Shown in pieces: positions 27,101-35,827 of a stretch of DNA of 64,000 nucleotides. Source of the DNA: an uncultured Bacilli bacterium (GTDB lineage Bacteria; Bacillota_I; Bacilli_A; RF39; UBA660); assembly GCA_934098385.1 (NCBI GenBank), contig CAKOOJ010000001.1, positions 1 through 64,000 of the forward strand, given 5' to 3'. The notes beneath the pieces are model-generated. The model made no database searches and was not told the origin of the DNA. It saw only the letters and a list, made by a program, of their open reading frames with translations. Positions within the stretch are counted from its first letter, which is position 1. Every line of letters begins with the position of its first letter. Position numbers and translations under genes: made by a program.

Positions 27101-27752
27101 TAATAAATCTATTATCCCCAAACACTTCTAAAATTTCTTCATCACTAGATAATCCTAACGCACGTAAAAGTGTTGTAACAGTTACTTTTCTAGTTCTATC
27201 AATTCTTACATAAATAACATCTCTTGCGTCAAGTTCAAACTCTAACCATGTACCTTTATTAGGTATCATTTCTCCGCTTACTACAGGTCGTCCATTTTTA
27301 TCTATTTCACGTTTAAAATATATTGATGGACTTCTTACTAATTGTGAAACAATAACACGTTCAACACCATTAATTATAAAAGTTCCTGCATCTGTCATCA
27401 TAGGCATGTCACCTAGGAAGACTTCTTGTTCTTTAACTTCACCTGTTTCATTAATGAAAACACGTGCATTAACTTTTAATGGAGCACTATATGTTACCAT
27501 TCTTTCTTTTGATTCTTTTACCCCATATCTAGGTTCATCAAAACAATAATCACTAAAACTTAGAGATATATTACCAGTGAAACTTTCTACAGGAAATAAA
27601 TCATCAAATACTTCTTTAATTCCTTCTGTCAAGAACCATTTATAAGATTCTTTTTGAATATCCAATAAATCTTTTAATTCATATTTATTAGATGTTTTTG
27701 AGAAAGATCTTCTTTCTCTATGGTCACCAAATTTTTCTACTTTGTATGCCAC
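24117..27752 (-). CDS. rpoB: RNA polymerase beta subunit
   Basis: This is the beta subunit, which holds the rifampicin pocket and half of the active site. The rifampicin region is visible as [39 protein letters not shown], and the C-terminal clamp as [27 protein letters not shown]. The 1211-residue protein ends in an acidic extension of about 80 residues ([15 protein letters not shown] to the end), which is unusual. The start is GTG at 27752 with GGGGTGA upstream. A strong promoter lies 75-100 nt upstream. Confidence 0.98.
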   Translation of the reverse strand: [1211 protein letters not shown]

Positions 27753-27825
27753 TCAAGTTCACCCCAATACTAGTATTTTTTTCGAGAGTAATCTCCCCAA
27801 AAAGAGACTACGCCACCAATTTAAA

Positions 27826-27854
27826 ATTTTATCAATAAAAAACGAATATGTCAA
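27826..27854 (-). promoter_or_regulatory. rpoBC promoter with hairpin leader
   Basis: TTGACA (27849-27854) and TAAAAT (27826-27831) are separated by exactly 17 nt on the minus strand. The -35 box overlaps the stop codon of the upstream gene. The leader can form a hairpin, GTAGTCTC with GAGATTAC, around 27786-27816, ahead of the GTG start. Confidence 0.8.
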
Positions 27855-28441
27855 CGCTTTTTACAAAGAATTACAAAAAATCCTTTATTTTTATCTAATA
27901 CGTTTATATCGTAAACGTTTTTTATTTTTTCTATTACATTTTTTGCCCCATGATCTTTATTCATAACAAAATAAAACTCTCCATCATCATTCAAATGATT
28001 TGCTGCATTATTAATTATATTCATATATACTTTCTTACCTGCTCTAATAGGTGGGTTAGATATTATAACATCGTACTTTTTATCTATATTACTATAAATA
28101 TCGCTAATAAAAGAAATAGCATTAACATTCATATTTTTTATATTTAAATTAGACAAATGAACTGCTCTCTTATTAACATCTATCATATCAACTTTACTAT
28201 TCATTATTTTAGATATAGTTATTCCTATAAAACCATAACCACAACCAACATCTAAAACATTAACATTTTTTCTACCTACTTTAAAATAATTTTCTACAAG
28301 TAATTTGCTAGCATAATCTACTCTATCTTTTGAAAATACACCTAAATCACTAGTAAAATTAAATACATAATCTTTATATTTATAAATTATATTTCTATAT
28401 TCGCTTTTTAAGTTCTCATCATTAGTGAAATATTGACTCAT
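27851..28441 (-). CDS. RsmC-like rRNA methyltransferase (YbxB)
   Basis: This is a predicted SAM-dependent 16S rRNA guanine-N2 methyltransferase. It has the SAM motif NVLDVGCGYGFIGITIS (about 60-76), MIDVNKRAVHLSNLN, and the catalytic NPPIRAGK motif of N2-guanine/amino methyltransferases. The start at 28441 is 7 nt after GGGGA; an ATG two codons earlier overlaps the ribosome site. The neighbourhood, directly before rpoB, is the same as ybxB in Bacillus. Confidence 0.88.
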   Translation of the reverse strand: MSQYFTNDENLKSEYRNIIYKYKDYVFNFTSDLGVFSKDRVDYASKLLVENYFKVGRKNVNVLDVGCGYGFIGITISKIMNSKVDMIDVNKRAVHLSNLNIKNMNVNAISFISDIYSNIDKKYDVIISNPPIRAGKKVYMNIINNAANHLNDDGEFYFVMNKDHGAKNVIEKIKNVYDINVLDKNKGFFVILCKKR

Positions 28442-28470
28442 TAACATTCCCCTTTTTTAAATGTATTTTA

Positions 28471-28476
28471 ATTATA
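28471..28476 (-). promoter_or_regulatory. Extended -10 box for the rsmC-like gene
   Basis: The minus strand reads TGCTATAAT, a TG-extended -10 element about 30 nt before the start codon. Confidence 0.55.
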
Positions 28477-28527
28477 GCACATTAACTTTTAAAAAAAAAG
28501 AAAAATTTTGTAACTTTTCTTCAATTT

Positions 28528-30594
28528 TTAAGATTCATTTTGTTTATTATCAATCTTATCTACTTTATTCATAACATTTCCATTTAATGAATTATATAAG
28601 TAATTAAAGTAATTATTTTTAATTGCCAAACTACTCATTTTAATTTTTAAATCAATTTTATTATTAATATTTTGTAATTCTTCAATTGTATAAGTTTTAT
28701 CAGTATAATATTCTATATTACTTCTACTTGCGTTATAGTATGCATATTCATTTTTCCAACTTCCGTCAGCAAAAACAACAATAGATTCATAGTCCTTACT
28801 TAATAAGTCACTCCCCATATAAAGCCTTGGATCATAATCTAAATCAAATAGATTTGCAACAGTAGGAAGTATATTAATATATGATGTGTAACTTTCAAAT
28901 TCTTTACTATCAATATCAGTATTATATATAACAAATGGAACTCTTTCATTTTCATAGTCTACATTTGTATCATAATCTAAAACAGTATTAATTGTATCTG
29001 TTGATAATCCATAAGGATAATGATCCCCATACATTACTATAACAGTATCATCTAATATACCCTTTTCCTCTAATCCATCAAGTAATATTCCAAGTGCATT
29101 ATCTAATATTTTTAATTTAGATTTGTATCTTTTTAAATCTGTTCTTATATCCATATCTTCATACAAACTTAGATATTTATCACCTTCAATTGAAGAATAA
29201 TAATAAGGTTGATGACTTGATACAGTTGTTAACCATGCCATAAAATTTTTATTATCAACATTATCTATAGGTTCTAATACTTTATTCATAAAATCTTCAT
29301 CACTAGCCCAATTTTTATAAATACTAGAATATTCTATACCAAGTTTTTCAACTCCATAATAAGCATTACTTCCCATATTAGTATGAATTTCATTTCTATA
29401 ATAATAATGTTCTGTATAATCATGCGCACTAAATGTATTATATCCTTTATTATTAAATAAATTAAATATTGCTTCAAAATAAGTATTCTTTCTATAATTG
29501 TTTGCAGTACAAGTATTATATATAGAAAACAAACTTGTCATACCACTCATCTCATTATTACCTGTACTACAACTATTTCTAGGACTATAATTATTTTTCC
29601 AATGCCAACCTTCACTATACATTTTATAAAAGTTAGGATAATCTTCTTTATTTATAATAATATCATTAACGCTTTCTAACATAATAACTATTAAATTTTT
29701 ATCTTTAAACATACCAGTATAATTATTAGTATCAGTAACATCATTATTTATAAAATATTTATTTAAAGTATTTAATGTCTCATTAGTTTCATTATCTATT
29801 AAATTATTCCAATTAGTATCATCAAATTTTCTTGTACTATTTTCTTTAGCATATTTATTACTCTCATTTTCTATCTTATATTCTTCACTTACTTTAGCTG
29901 GAAAAAAATAATTATTTACATCTAATATTCCAAATGTTATTATACCAAATTGTTTTACAGCGATACTAGGAACACTAGGACTTTTAAATAACTTTTTATT
30001 ACTCACTGTCTGCAATTTATTTTGCATAAATGGAACATATATTGTTAATAAATATAAATTAGAGAACATACATAAAATTAAAATACTTAAAGATAATTTC
30101 TTAACATATAATCTTTTATTCAATAATTTATAATTATTTTTGCTCATACTTATATTATATTTATTAATTATTTTTTCATTTATAAAGATATAATATAAAA
30201 CCATAAGTATAAATGGTAATATAAGAAAATAATAATACCATTTAAAACTTAATATAAATTCTCTAATATAATCTATAACAGCACCTAATTGACTAGATGT
30301 TCCTAGTGACATATACACACCAATAAAATTATTAAATCCTGTTTCTGCTAAAGCATATATTGATGATATAAATATCAAAGTTACATTAATATATTTATGT
30401 AATTTTTTATTTATAAAATATTCTAAATTACCAATAATAAAACTTAACAAAAAACTAGAAATTAAAATTCTAATACTTGAATAATCTATTAAATTATAAA
30501 AATTAACAATTTTAAATATTATTTCAATTAATATTAAGAATGTAAAATTAATTATAGTATTTAATAATATATTCTTATTTATATATTTTTTCAT
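28528..30594 (-). CDS. LtaS-type lipoteichoic acid synthase / phosphoglycerol transferase
   Basis: This is a membrane-anchored alkaline-phosphatase-fold enzyme that would move glycerol phosphate from phosphatidylglycerol to the growing teichoic or glycolipid chain. Five N-terminal helices (to about residue 200) are followed by the extracellular sulfatase domain. It has the metal/nucleophile motifs VIMLESVND, SPRNSCSTGNNEM (nucleophile threonine) and VMYGDHYPYG. The length of 688 residues is a little above LtaS. GGAG precedes the start. The single gene lies between the rsmC-like gene and a divergent DUF192 gene. Confidence 0.88.
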   Translation of the reverse strand: MKKYINKNILLNTIINFTFLILIEIIFKIVNFYNLIDYSSIRILISSFLLSFIIGNLEYFINKKLHKYINVTLIFISSIYALAETGFNNFIGVYMSLGTSSQLGAVIDYIREFILSFKWYYYFLILPFILMVLYYIFINEKIINKYNISMSKNNYKLLNKRLYVKKLSLSILILCMFSNLYLLTIYVPFMQNKLQTVSNKKLFKSPSVPSIAVKQFGIITFGILDVNNYFFPAKVSEEYKIENESNKYAKENSTRKFDDTNWNNLIDNETNETLNTLNKYFINNDVTDTNNYTGMFKDKNLIVIMLESVNDIIINKEDYPNFYKMYSEGWHWKNNYSPRNSCSTGNNEMSGMTSLFSIYNTCTANNYRKNTYFEAIFNLFNNKGYNTFSAHDYTEHYYYRNEIHTNMGSNAYYGVEKLGIEYSSIYKNWASDEDFMNKVLEPIDNVDNKNFMAWLTTVSSHQPYYYSSIEGDKYLSLYEDMDIRTDLKRYKSKLKILDNALGILLDGLEEKGILDDTVIVMYGDHYPYGLSTDTINTVLDYDTNVDYENERVPFVIYNTDIDSKEFESYTSYINILPTVANLFDLDYDPRLYMGSDLLSKDYESIVVFADGSWKNEYAYYNASRSNIEYYTDKTYTIEELQNINNKIDLKIKMSSLAIKNNYFNYLYNSLNGNVMNKVDKIDNKQNES

Positions 30595-30805
30595 ATCTTT
30601 ATTTACTCCTTTTAAGACACATTAAATATAATATAACATAATACATTATAAGTCCATATATCAATTTCATTTTATTAAATATTTTTGAAATATTTATGAA
30701 ATTATATTATATTTTATACTAAAATCAACTCTTTGTATGTTGATATTATCCATCTATAAATGTATAATTAATTTAAGAAATTGAATATAATAAATTGGTG
30801 ATATT

Positions 30806-31111
30806 ATGAAAGTCGTAGTTGCTAAAAGTTTTAAAGATAAATTAATAGGATTAATGAATAAAAGAAATATTGATTATGGTTTATTAATAGAAGATTGTAA
30901 AAGTATACATACATTTTTTATGTTAGAGAATATTGATGTTTTATTATTAGATAAGAATAATAGAATACTGATGATTAATAGAAATATAAAACCCAATAAA
31001 ATAATTATATTTAATAATAAAAATAAAACTAATATATTAGAATTACCAAATAACTCTAGTATAAATTTAAAAGTTAATGATATTTTGGATTTAGATAATT
31101 TAGAATTATAA
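30806..31111 (+). CDS. DUF192 family protein
   Basis: This is a 101-residue protein of the DUF192 family, whose role is unknown. The family features are visible: the start KVVVAKSFKDKLIGLMNKRNI, then SIHTFFMLENIDVLLLDKNNRI (the H-T-F-x-M core) and the C-terminal NNSSINLKVNDIL. Most relatives are secreted, but this copy has no signal peptide. GGTGATATT precedes the start, and a TATAAT-like box lies upstream. It is divergent from ltaS. Confidence 0.8.
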   Translation: MKVVVAKSFKDKLIGLMNKRNIDYGLLIEDCKSIHTFFMLENIDVLLLDKNNRILMINRNIKPNKIIIFNNKNKTNILELPNNSSINLKVNDILDLDNLEL

Positions 31112-31112
31112 A

Positions 31113-31137
31113 GTTTTCTATTATTAGAAAATTTTTA
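31113..31137 (+). terminator. Intrinsic terminator of the DUF192 gene
   Basis: TTTTCTA (31114-31120) and TAGAAAA (31125-31131) form a stem with a 4-nt loop, followed by TTTTTAT, right after the stop codon. Confidence 0.75.
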
Positions 31138-31179
31138 TATTATATTTTCATTATTTTATTATTTATTAAACTTTGTATA

Positions 31180-31205
31180 AGATAAAAACTACTAAAAAGT
31201 AGTAA
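31180..31205 (-). terminator. Intrinsic terminator of the Rpn-type gene
   Basis: ACTACT (31186-31191) pairs with AGTAGT (31196-31201); the minus strand continues with a T run. It lies just after the stop codon at 31207. Confidence 0.7.
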
Positions 31206-31206
31206 A

Positions 31207-32310
31207 TTATAGCATCATAATTTTACTTTTTGGTAGTTTTGTAAGTTTAAGAATTTTATTCATTGGATATCCTTCTGCTTTTAATGCTTTTGCAAATTCT
31301 ATTTTTTCTTCTTCAAACTTTTTAACTTTAGCATCAACTTGTTGTTCTTTTGCAGAAACTTCTTGAACTTTAGCATCAACTTCTCGAGTCTTGGCATCAG
31401 CTTCTCGAGTCTTGGCATCAGCTTCTCGAGTCTTAGCATGAGCTTCTTGAACTTTGGCATCAGCTTCTTGCACTTTTTTCGTAGCCCATCTTACTTTTTC
31501 TTCAGATTTTCTTACATCTTCTTTAGCCTTTCTTGCGTCTTCTTTAGCCTTTCTCGCATCTTCTTTAGCTTTTCTTGCATCTTCTAAAGCCATTTCTTCT
31601 AGGATCTTAAGTTCTTCTTCACGATTATAAGTAACCGGGTCTCCTTCTCTAAAATCCATTCTGGCTATATAATCCATAATATCAATCACTTCCTTCTCTA
31701 CATTTTTATTTACAAGATTACGCCTATCCTGTTCAATGAATATTATTAATAATCTTTCCAAATCATTTAATTCAATATTATTATACATTTTATTTCTTAA
31801 CGAGTCAATATTAATATGTATAATATTTATTAAATTATATATATTTGCATAATATTTTGTATCAAGTATTTTAGATGTATATACTATTTCATTTCTTTTA
31901 TTTACATCATAATCATCAATATTTATTAATATTGTTTTCTTATTATAATTATTCTTATTATTTAGTCTACTACTATGTTGTTTAAATAAATAATAATAAT
32001 TCTTATTAATATGATGTTTCATATTATTGCTATTCATTTCAAATATTATATAAATATCTTTATATTCATAAATAACATCACTTCTATTTATATTATTAAA
32101 TACACTATTACTAGGATGTTCATTATTAACTATTTTTAAATTATTTTTTAAATCATTTAAATCATACCCTAATAAATAATGTAATAATTTACAAACATAA
32201 TTTAATGAACATTTATTTAAAAATACATTTCTAAATATTAAATCATTTTTAATATCAAATAATAGATTTTTATTATTAATAATATCTTCGAACTTTCTAA
32301 ATTTTTTCAC
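31207..32310 (-). CDS. Rpn/PD-(D/E)XK nuclease-type protein with heptad-repeat tail
   Basis: The N-terminal half matches the Rpn (recombination-promoting nuclease, also called transposase-like PDDEXK) family: LLFDIKNDLIFRNVFLN, then NRSDVIYEYKDIYIIFEMN for the nuclease core, then QHSSRLNN. The C-terminal end LTKLPKSKI is also typical. Between them (about residues 240-340) lies a highly charged coiled coil built of near-identical heptads (AKEDARK, then ADAKTRE), visible in DNA as 21-bp tandem repeats. The start is GTG at 32310 with AAAGGAGG. The 133-bp dispersed repeat lies directly upstream. Rpn genes are often multicopy, so this is accessory DNA. Confidence 0.75.
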   Translation of the reverse strand: MKKFRKFEDIINNKNLLFDIKNDLIFRNVFLNKCSLNYVCKLLHYLLGYDLNDLKNNLKIVNNEHPSNSVFNNINRSDVIYEYKDIYIIFEMNSNNMKHHINKNYYYLFKQHSSRLNNKNNYNKKTILINIDDYDVNKRNEIVYTSKILDTKYYANIYNLINIIHINIDSLRNKMYNNIELNDLERLLIIFIEQDRRNLVNKNVEKEVIDIMDYIARMDFREGDPVTYNREEELKILEEMALEDARKAKEDARKAKEDARKAKEDVRKSEEKVRWATKKVQEADAKVQEAHAKTREADAKTREADAKTREVDAKVQEVSAKEQQVDAKVKKFEEEKIEFAKALKAEGYPMNKILKLTKLPKSKIMML

Positions 32311-32351
32311 GAGGTTTACCTCCTTTCTAAAAGGCTATAAATTTTATACCC

Positions 32352-32372
32352 TTCACTTATATATATAGTGAA
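32352..32372. promoter_or_regulatory. Inverted repeat in the Rpn gene leader
   Basis: TTCACT and AGTGAA flank a 9-nt AT core upstream of the Rpn-type gene. No T run follows, so it may be an operator or leader hairpin rather than a terminator. Confidence 0.35.
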
Positions 32373-32387
32373 AAAATTTGTATTTCC

Positions 32388-32520
32388 TTTTTTTTATTAC
32401 ATTTTTTTTAACTTTTTTTATAAAAACTACAAATAAAAAATATCTGTATATAAAATCTTACAGATACTAAATTTTTGTTGTAAAGCAAATGTAAATACAG
32501 AATATTATAATTTGTTATTT
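32388..32520. repeat. 133-bp dispersed repeat, copy 2
   Basis: It matches 1-133 base for base in register, with about seven changes, and includes the same perfect hairpin (TATCTGTA at 32441-32448, TACAGATA at 32459-32466) plus T run on the minus strand. It lies between the 3' end of ftsK and the 5' end of the Rpn-type gene, so it can terminate ftsK transcription. The similarity ends sharply on the right near 32520. Confidence 0.85.
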
Positions 32521-32589
32521 TATCTCGCTATCTATTTTTTTATTTTACAAAACAATCAATAAAAAATACAAGATAATATATCTCATATT

Positions 32590-34791
32590 TTATTCTTCAT
32601 TATCATCTAACTTAACTAAAACTTCTCTAGGTTTAGATCCATTTTGTGGACCTATTATTCCTCTCTCTTCTAATAAATCAATTATTCTAGCAGCACGATT
32701 ATATCCTACTTTAAATCTTCTTTGTACTAAAGATGCACTTATTTTACCAGTTTCAATTGCAAAGTCTACAATATCATTATAAAGAGGATCATCATATTCT
32801 TCTTTCTCAAAATCATCGCCCGCAGCCATATGATTTGGTGCTGCTTCAGTTAATGTATTATCATATTGTGCAACCTGTTCTTTTGATACATAATCTATTA
32901 ATCTTTGAGTTTCTTCATCGCTTATAAAATTACCTTGAATACGTAAAGGAGCATTTTCTCCCATTGGTAAATATAACATATCTCCTTTTCCAAGTAATTT
33001 TTCTGCACCACCCATATCAAGTATAGTTCTTGAATCTATTTGACTAGCAACTGCAAAAGATATACGACTAGGAATGTTTGCTTTAACAACACCAGTAATA
33101 ACATCTGTTGATGGTCTTTGAGTTGCAACAATCAAATGTATACCAGCGGCACGAGCCATTTGAGTAATACGCATAATAGAATCTTCAACTTCTTTAGCAG
33201 CAACTAACATTAAATCAGCCAACTCATCTATTATAACTACTATAAAGGGCATTTTCTTTTCTATTTCAGCATTAGCTTGGTTATTAGTTTTTTCTACCCA
33301 TTCATTATATCCACTTATATTTTTTACATTTTTTTCACTAAATAAATCATATCTGTGTTCCATCTCTGCAACAATTTTTTGTAATGCTATACTTGCTTTC
33401 TTAGGATCACTTACAACAGGACACATTAAGTGTGGTATACCATTGTAATTAGAAAGTTCAACCTTTTTAGGATCTACTAAAACAAGTTTACATTCATCTG
33501 GTCGCATACGTATCAATATACTTGCAATAAAACTATTAATACAAACTGATTTACCGCTACCGGTAGAACCAGCAACTAATAAGTGTGGCATTTTAGCCAT
33601 ATCAGCGCAACAATTTCTTCCCATTATATCTTTACCTAATGAAAATAATATTTTTGCATTAGCCATATTACTAGGAACATTTGATAGTACTTCACGAATT
33701 GGAACACTACTAGTAATCTTATTAGGTATTTCCACTCCAACCGTACTTTTACCTGGTATAGGAGCTTGTATACGAACATCTTTAGCAGCAAGTGCAAGTG
33801 CAATTTCTTTATTAATACTAGTTATTCTACTAACCTTAGTACCACTTGCAATCTCAACTTCAAATTGAGTTACAGTTGGACCCTCATGTATCTCAACGAC
33901 TTTACCATGAATTTGAAAATCAGCTAAAACTTTTTCTAAAGCGGTTTTTGTTTTATTTAAAAATTCAGTAGTATTCGCTTGTTTCTTTTTCTTAATAGGA
34001 TCTAAAATATCTAATGAAGGTAACTTATAATTACTATTAGACGTATTATTTATATTATCAACACTAACAGTCTCCGCTACAACATTCTTTCCTATATTAT
34101 GTGCATCTTCATGAGAAGTAATGATTACTCTATTATCAACAACTTCTGTTTCTTCTTCATCTTCCTCCTCTTCATCATCATCTTCTTCTTTATTATGTTT
34201 TTCTTTCTTTGGTCTATTTTTTATTTTTTCTTTTCCATCTTTAATCTTATCTAAAATATCACCTATAGATAAATTAAACAATAATATTACACCAAAGAAT
34301 ATTAAAACATAGTAAACTATCATTGCCCCCCTACTATCAAATAAGGCTTTTAAACTCCATCCACTAATGGCACCAATTATTCCTCCACCAGCATTAGACA
34401 AATTAGTAAATTCTGGTCCTTTAATACTCATTAGTTTTTCTATACTTAGTTCCATAAAGTCTTTAAATTTTAAGCCTTTATCAACATATTTCATATGTGA
34501 TAAACCAAGTATTGAAAATGTTAAAATATATATTCCAATAAATCTAGACGAATAAAACTTAGGACTTTCTCTTTTTATTATAAAGACAGACCCTAAAAAA
34601 ATTAAAAATAATATTAAAACATTAACATATGTACCAACTAAAAATACTCCAAATTGTTTTATAATAGAACCTACAGGGCCAAACACACCAATACCAATAA
34701 CACCAATTAAAATTAGTATTAATCCTATAAATTCTATACTTATTTTATTTTTTGAACTAGTTGTATTTTTTCTTTTTTTCTTCTTAGCCAT
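32590..34791 (-). CDS. ftsK: DNA translocase FtsK/SpoIIIE
   Basis: This pump moves chromosomal DNA through the closing septum. About four to five N-terminal membrane helices (to about residue 180) are followed by a short linker with an acidic run (EEDDDEEEEDEEE), then the motor: the alpha domain, Walker A AGSTGSGKS, Walker B IVVIIDELADLM, and RISFAVASQIDSRTILD. The C-terminal winged-helix gamma domain (YDIVDFAIETGKISASLVQRRFKVGYNRAARI-like) reads KOPS-type sites. Its 733 residues match the compact SpoIIIE type. GGTGAAGATATT precedes the start. Confidence 0.96.
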   Translation of the reverse strand: MAKKKKRKNTTSSKNKISIEFIGLILILIGVIGIGVFGPVGSIIKQFGVFLVGTYVNVLILFLIFLGSVFIIKRESPKFYSSRFIGIYILTFSILGLSHMKYVDKGLKFKDFMELSIEKLMSIKGPEFTNLSNAGGGIIGAISGWSLKALFDSRGAMIVYYVLIFFGVILLFNLSIGDILDKIKDGKEKIKNRPKKEKHNKEEDDDEEEEDEEETEVVDNRVIITSHEDAHNIGKNVVAETVSVDNINNTSNSNYKLPSLDILDPIKKKKQANTTEFLNKTKTALEKVLADFQIHGKVVEIHEGPTVTQFEVEIASGTKVSRITSINKEIALALAAKDVRIQAPIPGKSTVGVEIPNKITSSVPIREVLSNVPSNMANAKILFSLGKDIMGRNCCADMAKMPHLLVAGSTGSGKSVCINSFIASILIRMRPDECKLVLVDPKKVELSNYNGIPHLMCPVVSDPKKASIALQKIVAEMEHRYDLFSEKNVKNISGYNEWVEKTNNQANAEIEKKMPFIVVIIDELADLMLVAAKEVEDSIMRITQMARAAGIHLIVATQRPSTDVITGVVKANIPSRISFAVASQIDSRTILDMGGAEKLLGKGDMLYLPMGENAPLRIQGNFISDEETQRLIDYVSKEQVAQYDNTLTEAAPNHMAAGDDFEKEEYDDPLYNDIVDFAIETGKISASLVQRRFKVGYNRAARIIDLLEERGIIGPQNGSKPREVLVKLDDNEE

Positions 34792-34837
34792 AATATCTTC
34801 ACCATAATTAAATTATATAATATATATTTCTTTTAAA

Positions 34838-34868
34838 CAAGAAAAAAGACATATATTTGTCTTTTATT
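34838..34868 (-). terminator. Intrinsic terminator after the HExxH gene
   Basis: AAAAGACA (34844-34851) pairs with TGTCTTTT (34858-34865), and the minus strand continues with TTs. It follows the miaA-HExxH gene pair. Confidence 0.7.
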
Positions 34869-34873
34869 TGTCA

Positions 34874-35824
34874 TTATCTCTTACATAATATTTTTTCTTT
34901 ATTATTAAAAGCATTTATAATATCATTTTCATTTATATTTAAAATATTTAACATATCTCTTAGAAAAAAATTGCTATAATTACAAATTATATCTACAGCA
35001 TACTTTATATTTCTAAAATCATATCCATAATTATTTATAAAAGATAATGCAACGATAGTACCTATAAAATATTCTAAATTCATTTGTAATATTTCTTTAT
35101 CTTCTACATCACTATTTAAATAGGAACTGCCATATTGACATAGAATATCTATCCTATCATGTTTATCACCTAATTTATAATATGATTCCATCCCCAATTC
35201 CATCATTATAGATGGTGTTTCAATATACTTATTATTTAAATCCTTTGTATATACATGAGTTAATTCATGAATATAATCTATCAAACTATTATTATTTAAT
35301 ATTAAAAAATCATTATTATCATAAAAATTATTATTATCATAAAAATCAACTGTACATGACGTTTTAAAATGTTTATCCTTTATAATTCTATTTTTCATAT
35401 AATTAATTAATCTATTATAACATTCATCATAATTAATATAACTATATAATAAATCAGGATTAAATATATCATAATTATTTAATTTATTTCTATTATAATT
35501 ATTTATATAATTTTTAATATAATTCCTATTAAGTTTATTTAATAATTCTTTTAAAAAATTTATATCATTAACGCTCATGAATCTATTTTCATTTAATTTC
35601 TTATAATAATTACATAATTCATTTTCTACACTAGGATTATTATTAATAAAATTATTATATTTTGTATTTATTAAATATACATATTTATTATTAAAGTCAT
35701 TATAATTCTTTGATAATTTATATATAACACTAATGGACTTAAATATTAATACTTTATTATTAAAATCATTAGTTTTATAATATAAATCCATATAATATTC
35801 CATCCAACTTAATAATGTTTCCAT
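34874..35824 (-). CDS. HExxH metalloprotease-like protein
   Basis: This is a 316-residue, asparagine- and tyrosine-rich protein without a signal peptide. It has YIHELTHVYTKDL, an HExxH zinc motif, and about 20 residues further a glutamate-bearing helix (PSIMMELGMESYYKL) that could supply the third ligand, as in gluzincin/M3-like peptidases. The rest is helical. It starts 3 nt after the miaA stop with GGGGAG as ribosome site, so it is co-transcribed with miaA. The substrate is unknown. Confidence 0.55.
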   Translation of the reverse strand: METLLSWMEYYMDLYYKTNDFNNKVLIFKSISVIYKLSKNYNDFNNKYVYLINTKYNNFINNNPSVENELCNYYKKLNENRFMSVNDINFLKELLNKLNRNYIKNYINNYNRNKLNNYDIFNPDLLYSYINYDECYNRLINYMKNRIIKDKHFKTSCTVDFYDNNNFYDNNDFLILNNNSLIDYIHELTHVYTKDLNNKYIETPSIMMELGMESYYKLGDKHDRIDILCQYGSSYLNSDVEDKEILQMNLEYFIGTIVALSFINNYGYDFRNIKYAVDIICNYSNFFLRDMLNILNINENDIINAFNNKEKILCKR

Positions 35825-35827
35825 AAT

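Noticed and set aside
30723..30743. ATCAAC/GTTGAT inverted repeat upstream of the DUF192 gene as an operator
   Set aside because: Only 6-bp arms in AT-rich DNA with no further support.
31339..31587. Plus-strand serine/phenylalanine-rich ORF
   Set aside because: It is the complement of the heptad repeats in the Rpn-type gene.
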